From assembly GCA_913777465.1 (NCBI GenBank), contig CAJYRQ010000053.1, positions 124,001 through 188,000 on the forward strand: 64,000 nt of DNA, written 5' to 3'. The stretch is from an uncultured Chryseobacterium sp. Its GTDB lineage: Bacteria > Bacteroidota > Bacteroidia > Flavobacteriales > Weeksellaceae. Position numbers and translations under genes: made by a program. Shown in pieces: positions 18,024 through 25,422 of this stretch; the stretch's first letter is position 1; the number at the start of each line of letters is the position of its first letter. The notes under the pieces are model-generated. The model worked only from the letters and a program-made list of their open reading frames with translations, had not been told where the DNA came from and made no database searches.

Positions 18024-18626
18024 TTATTTTTTCATATTAAAGGTATAATACACGCCGGCCTGGAAAGTAATGTTCGAGTGGTCGTTGTAAAAGGAATATA
18101 CCGGGACAAATCCTTTCTTTACCCGGGCTTCAACTCCAAAGTTCTCCGTGATATCGAATCCAGCCCCGGCGGTGATCCCAAGGTCCACTTCATTGGCAGC
18201 ATCGAAATTTTTCTGTTCTACCAGGAATTCCAATGTCGGCCCGAAATGGATGTTGAATTTATTGAAATAGAATTTGTTAACCAGCTGAAGGCTTACATAC
18301 GAAGCCGTAAGTATCTGCCCGTTCCAGTTGTTGATGTTGGTCTCTAATTTTGCGCCTTGCCTGGAGTAATTAATTTCCGGTTGCAAAGCATAGAATTTCG
18401 CGAACCGGATATTGCCGAAAAGCCCCAGATAGAAATCGGTTTTCGTCTTGAATTCCATATTGGGATCGGCATTGCCATAATAATCCAGATCCATGTAAGA
18501 ATACCACTGCGCTTTATTGGTAAAATGCGAAAAATTGGCACCCGCCCGGATTCCCGGATTAAAAATCACCTGTGAGAAAGCAATCGTTGAAATGAGTAAG
18601 GCAAGTAAAGAAATAATTTTTTTCAT
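18024..18626 (-). CDS. Outer-membrane beta-barrel protein (PorT-like family)
   Basis: 200 residues. The signal peptide MKKIISLLALLISTIAFSQ is followed by alternating amphipathic strands typical of small 8-stranded barrels (IRAGANFSHF, GLFGNIRFAKFYALQPEINY, FGVEARVKKGF), ending in an aromatic-rich strand VYYTFNMKK. It has no catalytic motif. Within the locus it may help place the pigment in the outer membrane, but such barrels are common and the link is only positional. It lies 6 bp from the lipoprotein gene. Confidence 0.8.
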   Translation of the reverse strand: MKKIISLLALLISTIAFSQVIFNPGIRAGANFSHFTNKAQWYSYMDLDYYGNADPNMEFKTKTDFYLGLFGNIRFAKFYALQPEINYSRQGAKLETNINNWNGQILTASYVSLQLVNKFYFNKFNIHFGPTLEFLVEQKNFDAANEVDLGITAGAGFDITENFGVEARVKKGFVPVYSFYNDHSNITFQAGVYYTFNMKK

Positions 18627-18632
18627 GTGAAG

Positions 18633-19268
18633 TTATTCGTTTTCGGTTATCTGAAACAGTTTGATGTTGATTTTAAAATCTTTATGCTGAAGGTTTAAAC
18701 TGTCTGCGAAGATATGTTTTTTTGCCTCAAAAGTAAAATCGATTTTTTCCTTATTGTTTTTCGTGTAAACGATTTGCTGCAGCAGTTTATTCTCTTTATT
18801 AAAGAATAAGTAATAGCTCTTTTGATCGATTTCCGAAAGGTAAATTTTTGAATTTCCGTTTTCGAAAGTTTCTTTGACAGGGTATTGCTGTCTCAAAAGT
18901 TCGCGGAAATCGTTTTTCAGGAAATTGATGACGATCTTCTTATCCATATCCGGAAGTACATAATTCAGCTTAAAATCGGTCTCCGAAATTTCAAAATCGA
19001 TTAATTTGTTTCCGAAGTCTGAAGTCAGAACTACGCGGTGGGTCGTTTGATTAATTTTCTTTAAGATCAGGATGCCGCTGACGTGGTTTTTATAAATGTC
19101 CATCTGGCATTTATACACGTAGTCTTCCTTTGAGGAGAAATAAAGATTTTCCACCGTTTTTTCCGTATTCAGGACAGGTTTCGCATCTGTAATCTTATAG
19201 GTTTTACAGGATGCGAATAAAATGAAAATCAGGCTATAAGCTAAATTCCGAAGCAGCAACCGGCGCAT
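18633..19268 (-). CDS. Lipoprotein downstream of and overlapping the LolA-like gene, possibly LolB-like
   Basis: 211 residues with the signal sequence MRRLLLRNLAYSLIFILF and lipobox FASC (Cys21). The mature part is rich in beta strands and has no cysteine other than those near the N-terminus and one at about 55. It overlaps the LolA-like gene by 35 bp, suggesting tight coupling. Lipoprotein carrier proteins (LolA) pass cargo to an outer-membrane lipoprotein receptor (LolB), and both share a half-barrel fold. A LolB-like receptor role for a pigment or lipid is a plausible inference, not shown by motif. Confidence 0.75.
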   Translation of the reverse strand: MRRLLLRNLAYSLIFILFASCKTYKITDAKPVLNTEKTVENLYFSSKEDYVYKCQMDIYKNHVSGILILKKINQTTHRVVLTSDFGNKLIDFEISETDFKLNYVLPDMDKKIVINFLKNDFRELLRQQYPVKETFENGNSKIYLSEIDQKSYYLFFNKENKLLQQIVYTKNNKEKIDFTFEAKKHIFADSLNLQHKDFKINIKLFQITENE

Positions 19269-19860
19269 TGATCTTGGTATTTTTGAAAACGATATTGGTG
19301 GTGTCTCCCGAGGCTTCCGTCATATTCACCTGCGAAACCGTCGATTGGTTCTTAGGGAAATACAATTCGATCTGTTTGATGTATTTCAGCAGCTGTGCAG
19401 ATTTGGGTGTAAATTTTGCAATATTGAAACTTGCGTTTTTCAGGTAGGTCACGGAAAATTCCGGATCGTTGAACATCTGTCCGTTGGAGCTTCCGACAAT
19501 TAATTTATTGATCTTCTCAAAGGTTTTGCTTTTGGCATCGACCGCCGACTTTTTCCCCTGATCGTTGATGAAGATTTTGTTGTCCTTAAAAACAATGCTG
19601 TACTGATAGGGTTTGGTGTACTTCCAGCTCAGCATATTCGGGGTCTTTAAAGACATTTTACCGTAAGTGACGATGTTCTTGTCCAGGAAATCCATCTTTT
19701 TGGTCTGGGTAAAATCACTCTGCAGGGTTTTCATGGCTTTGGTTTCGGAAGATACTTTAGCGACAAATGCTTTGGCTTCCGTGCCCGACATCGCCGTGTT
19801 CTGGGCAAAAAAGAAACCTGAAACGGAGAGTCCTATAATGATGAAAATATTTTTAATCAT
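19234..19860 (-). CDS. LolA-like periplasmic outer-membrane lipoprotein carrier
   Basis: 208 residues with a signal peptide MIKNIFIIIGLSVSGFFFAQ. The mature part fits LolA: a helix followed by TLQSDFTQTKKM, GKMSLKTPNMLSWKYTKPYQ (the typical R/K-P-x-W-like segment), DGK-like turns (FKDNKIFINDQGKKS) and a C-terminal strand-rich region. LolA carries hydrophobic cargo across the periplasm. A LolA in a flexirubin or aryl polyene locus most likely carries the pigment lipid or its lipoprotein; that is inferred from recurring context. Confidence 0.88.
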   Translation of the reverse strand: MIKNIFIIIGLSVSGFFFAQNTAMSGTEAKAFVAKVSSETKAMKTLQSDFTQTKKMDFLDKNIVTYGKMSLKTPNMLSWKYTKPYQYSIVFKDNKIFINDQGKKSAVDAKSKTFEKINKLIVGSSNGQMFNDPEFSVTYLKNASFNIAKFTPKSAQLLKYIKQIELYFPKNQSTVSQVNMTEASGDTTNIVFKNTKINAPVAASEFSL

Positions 19861-20035
19861 TGTTTTTATTTTTCAAGTGAACAAATTCTGTCTAACCTTA
19901 AAAAGTCAAAGTTTTGAATCATTTAATTAAAAATCTTTGATTCTTTAGCTTATGTACTCTTATTAAAGTTGATCTATCATAAACTTTTATGAGCAGGACA
20001 AATCTTTTGTGGTTCAAAACAATTTCTGCTTTAAA

Positions 20036-20770
20036 TTATTCGAGGGTAAATGTCGAATATTTTTCACGCTCCAAAAATACTAATAAATTTACCAAAACAT
20101 GATACGTTTTTTCCGAAGTGTCATGAAGAAGAATAATGCTTCCCGGCTTCAGCCTTTTGGTGATCTTCCTGTAAATCCTGTTTTCATCTTCAATAATGGT
20201 ATCCAGTGAACGGACGTTCCAGCCGATGCTTTTCTTTCCGGTTTGCTTAACCGCTTTGGCGATATTCGGATTGGTAACCCCGAAAGGCGGACGGTAAAGT
20301 TCAGTTCTTAAATTCCCCCCTTTCAACATCACTTCATCACACTTTCTAATTTCCTCCGTCATTTTTGAGGTGGATAAAAACCCGGTCTGGTTGGAATGGG
20401 AGTAGGTGTGGTTGCCGATCGTATGGCCTTCCGCAATAATCCTTTGAAAGGTTTCCGGATATTTTTCAATCTGTTTCCCGATGCAGAAAAAGGTTGCCTT
20501 TACCTCATTTTCTTTTAAAAGATCCAAAAACTTCGGGGTAAACTCCGTCGGTCCGTCATCGAACGTTAAGGCTACTTCTTTTATTTTGGTCCTTTTGTGC
20601 GTCATACTCTTCACAAAATAACCAAGCCCGATATCGAAGGATCCCCAGATCACGACGGCCGAAAACATCATAAAACAGAACAGATATACCCAAAACGTCC
20701 CGTGAAACGCATAAATAAACACGTTGCAGAAGAGGTAGAACAGGATAAATAAATAATGTTTCATCTTCAT
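20036..20770 (-). CDS. Polysaccharide deacetylase (NodB domain) membrane protein
   Basis: 244 residues. Two N-terminal hydrophobic segments (about 5-55) anchor it in the inner membrane. The NodB catalytic domain follows with ALTFDDGPTEFTP (catalytic Asp and metal Asp), HTYSHSNQTG (metal His residues), LYRPPFGVTN and a final LLHDTSEKTYH. It should remove an acetyl group from an N-acetylated sugar or other small amide/ester. Its place in pigment maturation is not established. All metal ligands are present. Confidence 0.9.
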   Translation of the reverse strand: MKMKHYLFILFYLFCNVFIYAFHGTFWVYLFCFMMFSAVVIWGSFDIGLGYFVKSMTHKRTKIKEVALTFDDGPTEFTPKFLDLLKENEVKATFFCIGKQIEKYPETFQRIIAEGHTIGNHTYSHSNQTGFLSTSKMTEEIRKCDEVMLKGGNLRTELYRPPFGVTNPNIAKAVKQTGKKSIGWNVRSLDTIIEDENRIYRKITKRLKPGSIILLHDTSEKTYHVLVNLLVFLEREKYSTFTLE

Positions 20771-20911
20771 TCTTTAAATATGATTTTAAAAGATAACAAC
20801 AAATTATATCTGTAATTGGCTTTGCTGAGTGAAACGCCTTTGTGAACGGAAAATGTTTTCAAACTTTAAAATGAAAGATTTGTGTTCTTTGCGTTGAAAA
20901 TAATTCGACGG

Positions 20912-21973
20912 TTAGACTCTTTCCAGCAAAACCAGGCTATGATCGTTTCCGCCAAGATGATTGTAAAGTAAGATATTCTTTACTTCCTCTTTTTTTACCT
21001 CATTAATTCTCATCACTTCCGGGATTTCCTGTTTTTTCAGGATCTGGCAGGCCATAAACGTCGAAAAGCCGCTGGCGGTATTGAACTCTCCGCTTAAATG
21101 TTTGTAATACAGCAAAGCGGAGTCCGTAAACAATTCCATGGCTTTTGTGTAATATATATCAGACTTTGCATCACCGCTGAAACCTAGAATTACGGCATCG
21201 ATTTCATTATTCTTCAGGTTATTTTCAGCTAAAAAATCTTGAATAAACGGTTGCGTTTCTTCCAAATCCAGCCGGTTGGTGATCCGGATGTCTTCCAGTT
21301 GGGCATAAGAACTGTCTTTTTTTTCTTTGCTCAGCACAAAAAAGCTGGCCCCTTCTCCCCAAACAACGCCGTTTGTGGTGGAGTGCAGGTAATCCACAGG
21401 AAGATCTTCCTGCTTTTTAATGGTTTTGTTTAATTCATACAATCCCATGGTTCTCTCGGTCTGTTCATCGGTGGAGCCCACCAGAACCTGTCCGGCTTCA
21501 CCGTCGGTGATCTGAAGCTTGGCATCCAGCATCGAAAATTCCAGTGAGGAAGAGGAATTGACGTAAGTGAAATTATAAGCGTGGCATTGTAGCCCCAGTG
21601 CGATCTGTCCCGCAACAGTATTATGGGTCGACTGGATAAAATAAGTCGGCGTAAGAAACTCTTCGTTATTGTCCAGGACATTTTTCAGAAATTTTTCAGA
21701 GTCCTGCGAGCAGCCCATTCCGGTTCCTACGATAATGGCATCCGGGTTTTCGATTCCGGCTTCTTTCAAAGCATATTGGGAAGCTACGGAACTCATTTTT
21801 ACCGTCTTCGACATTCTCCGGATCATGGACGGAGGAATGAATTCTTTATAAACCGGTTCAATGGCTTTCAATACCGGTCCTGCGTTGGCTGGCTGAAGAT
21901 GCTGAAAGAAGTTCTCATTTAAAGTGTCCTGCACGGAAATACAGGCCGCACTGTTGATGTAAACGGCACTCAT
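20912..21973 (-). CDS. Chain-length-factor-like ketosynthase homologue lacking the catalytic cysteine
   Basis: 353 residues from the ATG at 21973, which overlaps the stop of the active KS by 4 bp (ATGA); an upstream TTG version is rejected. It has the thiolase fold of FabF-type enzymes. Where KS proteins have TACSSA it reads VNSSSS around residues 138-143, so the cysteine is replaced by serine (about Ser140). The histidine motifs HGTATP and TGHTLAAAAG are also not conserved. This is the pattern of the non-catalytic partner (KS-beta/CLF), which in aryl polyene synthesis forms a heterodimer with the KS and sets chain length. Confidence 0.88.
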   Translation of the reverse strand: MSAVYINSAACISVQDTLNENFFQHLQPANAGPVLKAIEPVYKEFIPPSMIRRMSKTVKMSSVASQYALKEAGIENPDAIIVGTGMGCSQDSEKFLKNVLDNNEEFLTPTYFIQSTHNTVAGQIALGLQCHAYNFTYVNSSSSLEFSMLDAKLQITDGEAGQVLVGSTDEQTERTMGLYELNKTIKKQEDLPVDYLHSTTNGVVWGEGASFFVLSKEKKDSSYAQLEDIRITNRLDLEETQPFIQDFLAENNLKNNEIDAVILGFSGDAKSDIYYTKAMELFTDSALLYYKHLSGEFNTASGFSTFMACQILKKQEIPEVMRINEVKKEEVKNILLYNHLGGNDHSLVLLERV

Positions 21974-23169
21974 GATTTCGAGAAAATTAAGGTTGAACAA
22001 TTTCCTCCGAAACCGAAAGAATTGGAAAGAACGTGGCGGATGCTTTTTTCTTTAAGCTCTGTCACCGGCGTCAGATCAAACTCAGCCATTTTGGTTTTGA
22101 AATTAAGATTCGGAAAAATAATATTGTTTTGAAGGGCGAGTAATGAGTACACCGCTTCAATGCCTGCCGCTGCAGCTAGGGTATGGCCGGTAAAGGCTTT
22201 GGTAGAACTGAATTCAGGGACCTTTCCTTCTCCGAAAATCCGGATCATCGCAATACCTTCGGATAAATCGTTATTCGGGGTTGCGGTGCCGTGGACGTTT
22301 ATGTAATCGATCTCTTCTTTTGCGAGGCCGGAAACTTTCAATGCTTTTTCCATAGCCAGGTAAGCACCCTGCCCGTTTTCCGAAGAAGCCGTCTGATGAT
22401 GCGCATCGTTGGCATTTCCATAGCCTGAAAGATAGCCGATTACTTTTTTGTTTTCTTTTCGTACGACCTCATCGGATTCCAGTACGATGAAGGCAGCGGC
22501 TTCTCCAAGATTCAGTCCCTTACGGTCGTTGTCAAAAGGGGTATTGTAAGAATCCGTAAGGATCATCAGGGTGTTGAATCCGTTCAGGGTAAATTTAGAA
22601 AGCGCATCGGTTCCGCCAACGATCACCCGGTCTAGCACTCCGTTTTTAATGAGCTTCGCACCCATCATAATGGCATTGGCTGCCGAGGAACAGGCCGTGC
22701 TGATCGTGGAAACCATACCTTTTAATCCTAAATAATCGGCAATCAGCAGGGAAGAGTTGCCTGCATCATGGGAATCGATGTATTTTTGCTTATCAGGAAA
22801 TTCTTCATAGGTATAGAAGTAATTTTCGGTAACATCCATTCCGCCTACACTGGTTGAGGAAATCAGCCCTGTTCTGTATTCATTGATATCTGAAATTCCG
22901 GCGCTTTCAATGGCTTCCTTTGCGGCAATCATCCCCAGTAAAGCGGTTCGGGTCGCATTTTTTGCATCTTTCAGCTGCAGTTTCTCAATAAGCGATTCAT
23001 TAGACAGTTTGATTTCGCCGGTCTTGATATGTCCTGCGTGGCGGGTTTCAAACAATTGGATGTCTGAAATCCCGTGTTTTCCGGATTGTAACGAATTCAG
23101 GTTTTCCTCCACGTTATTTCCGATGGAAGAGATAATGCCCATTCCCGTGATGGCAATTTTTTGACCCAT
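21970..23169 (-). CDS. Beta-ketoacyl-ACP synthase II-type ketosynthase (partner of the CLF-like protein)
   Basis: 399 residues. The Cys-His-His triad is intact: Cys160 in STACSSAANA, His in NVHGTATPNND and His in TGHTLAAAAG. The FGFGGNCST C-terminal motif is present. It is translationally coupled to the CLF-like gene downstream and follows the ACP gene across a palindromic element. It is the best candidate for the main polyene elongating enzyme, since KS-CLF neighbours form heterodimers in type II systems. Confidence 0.93.
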   Translation of the reverse strand: MGQKIAITGMGIISSIGNNVEENLNSLQSGKHGISDIQLFETRHAGHIKTGEIKLSNESLIEKLQLKDAKNATRTALLGMIAAKEAIESAGISDINEYRTGLISSTSVGGMDVTENYFYTYEEFPDKQKYIDSHDAGNSSLLIADYLGLKGMVSTISTACSSAANAIMMGAKLIKNGVLDRVIVGGTDALSKFTLNGFNTLMILTDSYNTPFDNDRKGLNLGEAAAFIVLESDEVVRKENKKVIGYLSGYGNANDAHHQTASSENGQGAYLAMEKALKVSGLAKEEIDYINVHGTATPNNDLSEGIAMIRIFGEGKVPEFSSTKAFTGHTLAAAAGIEAVYSLLALQNNIIFPNLNFKTKMAEFDLTPVTELKEKSIRHVLSNSFGFGGNCSTLIFSKS

Positions 23170-23176
23170 TTTATAA

Positions 23177-23256
23177 AATGTAGCAATGTATCAATGTATC
23201 AATGGAACAGTTTACCAATAATTACTAGACTGTTAAATTGATACATTGTTAGATTG
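23177..23256. repeat. Imperfect palindrome of 8-bp units, copy 3
   Basis: The left arm reads AATGTAGC, AATGTATC, AATGTATC, AATGGAAC, AGTTTACC. The right arm reads TGTTAAAT, TGATACAT, TGTTAGAT. The centre is about 16 nt. It lies between ACP 2 and the ketosynthase on the leftward transcript. Confidence 0.8.
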
Positions 23257-23258
23257 AA

Positions 23259-23516
23259 TTATTTTGTTCTGTTTTCTTCGATGAATTTCGCCATGGTTTC
23301 GATGGAAGAGAAAATTTCTTTTCCTTTTTTAGGATCGGATAATTTGATTCCGTATTCTTTGTCCATAAGAACGATCAGTTCAAGAGCGTCGATCGAATCC
23401 AATCCGAGACCTCCGCCGAATAACGGATCCGTATCTTTGATTTCTTCTACTGCAACGTCTTCCAGATTAAGGACTTCAATGATTTTGTGTTTTAATTCTT
23501 CTCTTAAGTTTTCCAT
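23259..23516 (-). CDS. Acyl carrier protein 2 of the flexirubin locus
   Basis: An acidic, helical protein of 85 residues. The carrier serine is Ser41 in GLGLDSIDALEL, with the preceding DPLFGGGL typical of polyketide-type ACPs. It is flanked on both sides by copies of the palindromic element, immediately upstream of the KS/CLF pair, so it probably carries the polyene intermediates for that pair. Confidence 0.92.
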   Translation of the reverse strand: MENLREELKHKIIEVLNLEDVAVEEIKDTDPLFGGGLGLDSIDALELIVLMDKEYGIKLSDPKKGKEIFSSIETMAKFIEENRTK

Positions 23517-23525
23517 ATTTTTTAA

Positions 23526-23611
23526 AATTTACCAATGTATCAATCTACCAGTTTACCAATAGGATAGTACCGAATATGATTGTTGCATTGTTATACTGTT
23601 ATATTGTTACA
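23526..23611. repeat. Imperfect palindrome of 8-bp units, copy 4
   Basis: The left arm contains AATGTATC, AATCTACC, AGTTTACC. The right arm reads TGTTGCAT, TGTTATAC, TGTTATAT, TGTTACAT. The centre is about 23 nt. The right end abuts the stop codon of the KS-like gene at 23612. Confidence 0.8.
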
Positions 23612-24151
23612 TTACGCAGTCAGCAAATATACAAAAGCTTTATAACTTTCCTGATATAGTTCTGTCCAGCCGCATAATACTTTATCGGCCTTTCCGGACT
23701 GTATGAGCTGTTGTGCATAATCATTTAAGAATTGTTCATCAAATTCATCCAGTACAAAAAAAGCATTTTCGGTCTGCATCTTATGCCGGATGCTGATTTC
23801 GCCTACGCAGATATTAGGCAAAGTATATACAAAAACCGCAGGGCTCGGAAAGTAATTTTCCCGTGAATTGATGCTTTCCTGGTATTTAAAATCGGTATCC
23901 AGACTCGATGACCGGTTAGAGAATACCAGAGCGGTTCGGCGGTGATCTTCGTTTCTCAGGATCATTTCAGAAGCCAGGAAAGCCAGTTTGCTCAGATTAT
24001 CCATTTTATGAAATTTAGGATAGCCCAACTCCATGTTTTTATAGGCTTCTTTGGCAAAATCTGAAAAATTTACGGCAGGGGATTCAAAAACGGTTTCGCC
24101 GTTCAGTATAATTTTTGAATTTTCGATGAGGCAGGTTTCTGTTTTCTTCAT
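23612..24151 (-). CDS. Short ketosynthase-like (half thiolase fold) protein
   Basis: 179 residues from the ATG at 24151 ([11 protein letters not shown]); the longer version starting at 24202 overlaps the toxin gene more and is less likely. It looks like a single thiolase half-domain: [38 protein letters not shown], then [10 protein letters not shown] and [11 protein letters not shown]. It is far too short for a complete ketosynthase and has no catalytic cysteine in the usual SACSSG context. Similar small 3-oxoacyl-ACP synthase-like proteins recur in flexirubin loci, so it is probably a genuine short gene rather than a fragment. Function unknown. Confidence 0.75.
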   Translation of the reverse strand: MKKTETCLIENSKIILNGETVFESPAVNFSDFAKEAYKNMELGYPKFHKMDNLSKLAFLASEMILRNEDHRRTALVFSNRSSSLDTDFKYQESINSRENYFPSPAVFVYTLPNICVGEISIRHKMQTENAFFVLDEFDEQFLNDYAQQLIQSGKADKVLCGWTELYQESYKAFVYLLTA

Positions 24152-24170
24152 GAATACGTTTAAAAAAGGA

Positions 24171-24458
24171 TTAGGGCTTCCGCTCCGGGTTTTGATGGGC
24201 ATTAAAAACAGACAGAATAATTACTCTGTCATCCACCATATCGAAAATGATAATGTAGGGAAATTTACGGAGGTAGGCTTCTCTGTATTTACTTCCTTTG
24301 ATCTGAAAATGTTTGGGGTTATTTTGAATCTGAAGAAAATATTTTTCAACCTGCATGAGGAATTTTTCCCCGAGGCCTGTTTGCATACTCTCATAATAAA
24401 TGTAGGTCTCCAGAATTTCAAGACCCGCCTCTTCCTGTACGATCAGTTTATACATCAT
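24171..24458 (-). CDS. ParE/RelE-type toxin
   Basis: 95 residues with the ParE/RelE fold signature: an initial strand ([11 protein letters not shown]), helices with [23 protein letters not shown] and a C-terminal beta sheet [20 protein letters not shown] followed by [13 protein letters not shown]. It overlaps the upstream antitoxin gene by 4 bp. ParE-type toxins block gyrase and RelE types cleave mRNA; which applies is not visible. It sits in the middle of the pigment operon. Confidence 0.87.
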   Translation of the reverse strand: MMYKLIVQEEAGLEILETYIYYESMQTGLGEKFLMQVEKYFLQIQNNPKHFQIKGSKYREAYLRKFPYIIIFDMVDDRVIILSVFNAHQNPERKP

Positions 24459-24694
24459 TTTAAAGAAGCTTTTGCCTTTGCTTTTACTTCCTCCCAGGTA
24501 AATGATTTTGATTCTCCACTGATGTACTTTTCTTTTCTCTTATCAAGCTCTTCATAAAACCATTCAGGAACAGACGGCTGATCCTCTTCCTGCTCTTCAG
24601 CATCAATAATCCCGTTGAAGATCCGCAGGATCCTGTCGTCCGCCGTATCAATGAATTCGTGAATTCTTTTTCTGATTTCTAAAGTAGATTCCAT
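24455..24694 (-). CDS. Antitoxin of the ParE/RelE-type pair
   Basis: 79 residues, upstream of and 4-bp overlapping the toxin, the usual gene order. The N-terminal half (ESTLEIRKRIHEFIDTADDR) is helical; the C-terminal part is charged with FTWEEVKAKAKASL, a common toxin-binding tail of this antitoxin type. It has its own -7 element at 24713, so the pair can be transcribed on its own. Confidence 0.82.
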   Translation of the reverse strand: MESTLEIRKRIHEFIDTADDRILRIFNGIIDAEEQEEDQPSVPEWFYEELDKRKEKYISGESKSFTWEEVKAKAKASLK

Positions 24695-24712
24695 TTTTTA
24701 AACTTAATCTAT

Positions 24713-24720
24713 CAAAAATA
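24713..24720 (-). promoter_or_regulatory. -7 promoter element for the toxin-antitoxin pair
   Basis: Minus-strand TATTTTTG matches TAnnTTTG, 19 bp before the antitoxin ATG. Confidence 0.5.
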
Positions 24721-24782
24721 CGAAATTATTATTTACATTTTTTCCAAAACAAGGTGCGCCGGATATCCTTGCCGGAAAGTTT

Positions 24783-25382
24783 TTATACAAATATCGTATC
24801 AACATCTGCCCGCAGTTCAGGAAAAAGAGAGGAAGTTAAAATCTGGCCTTCGGATATGGGTTTCAGTCCGATATATTCACCATCTTTCAAAACGAAAATG
24901 TTGATAGATCTTTCTTCCGGATAAACCAGCCAGTATTCCTGTACGCCAGCTTCCTGATAAAGATCAAATTTATAATCCATTTCCTTTTTTGAATTCCCGG
25001 GTGATAAAATTTCAATGACCAGATCCGGAGCACCGATACATTTTTTTCCGTCTGCAATTTTTTCAGGATCGCAAATAACACAAAGATCCGGCTGTACGAC
25101 AGTGAAAATTTCATTTTCTTCCGAAGATCTTTTCTTATCGGGAAGCAAAACGTCTAATGGAGCGTAAAAGACTTTGCAGGACTTGCCGAAAAAATAATGA
25201 TCCAGAATCCTATTGATATTCCTGGAGATTTCCTGATGATTGATACTCGGGGCGGGGCTCATTCTGAAAATCTTTCCTTTAATCAGCTCCACTCTTTCCT
25301 TAAATTTCCACAAAAGATAATCCCTGTAAGTATAGGTTTTTGTAAAATCTAAGTCATTGATATCCGTGACAAAATGTTCCAT
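24783..25382 (-). CDS. Uma2-family (DUF820) putative endonuclease
   Basis: 199 residues matching the Uma2/DUF820 restriction-endonuclease-like fold: ERVELIKGKIFRMSPAPSINHQ near the N-terminus, VVQPDLCVICDPEK (PD of the nuclease core), GAPDLVIEILSPGN (the E-x-L core) and KFDLYQEAGVQEYWLVYPEE. The family is best known from cyanobacteria and scattered in other phyla; its targets are unclear. With the neighbouring toxin-antitoxin pair it forms a foreign-looking block inside the flexirubin arm. Confidence 0.85.
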   Translation of the reverse strand: MEHFVTDINDLDFTKTYTYRDYLLWKFKERVELIKGKIFRMSPAPSINHQEISRNINRILDHYFFGKSCKVFYAPLDVLLPDKKRSSEENEIFTVVQPDLCVICDPEKIADGKKCIGAPDLVIEILSPGNSKKEMDYKFDLYQEAGVQEYWLVYPEERSINIFVLKDGEYIGLKPISEGQILTSSLFPELRADVDTIFV

Positions 25383-25397
25383 AAGAATGATTTATAA

Positions 25398-25405
25398 CAA
25401 ATTTA
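25398..25405 (-). promoter_or_regulatory. -7 promoter element for the Uma2 gene
   Basis: Minus-strand TAAATTTG matches TAnnTTTG, 15 bp before the ATG at 25382. Confidence 0.5.
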
Positions 25406-25422
25406 ATGATATTTTATCAATC

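Noticed and set aside
9743-23611. The 8-bp-unit arrays looked at first like short CRISPR-type repeats
   Set aside because: Units are only 8 bp, imperfect, without unique spacers, and arranged as inverted arms; no cas genes are nearby.
23612-24151. Reading the short KS-like gene as a pseudogene created by the neighbouring insertion
   Set aside because: It has an intact frame and coherent sequence to a normal stop, and no matching remainder was seen on the other side of the inserted block.
24152-24202. Extended start of the short KS-like gene
   Set aside because: It would overlap the toxin gene and adds residues [13 protein letters not shown] without similarity to the rest of the family; the ATG at 24151 is preferred.
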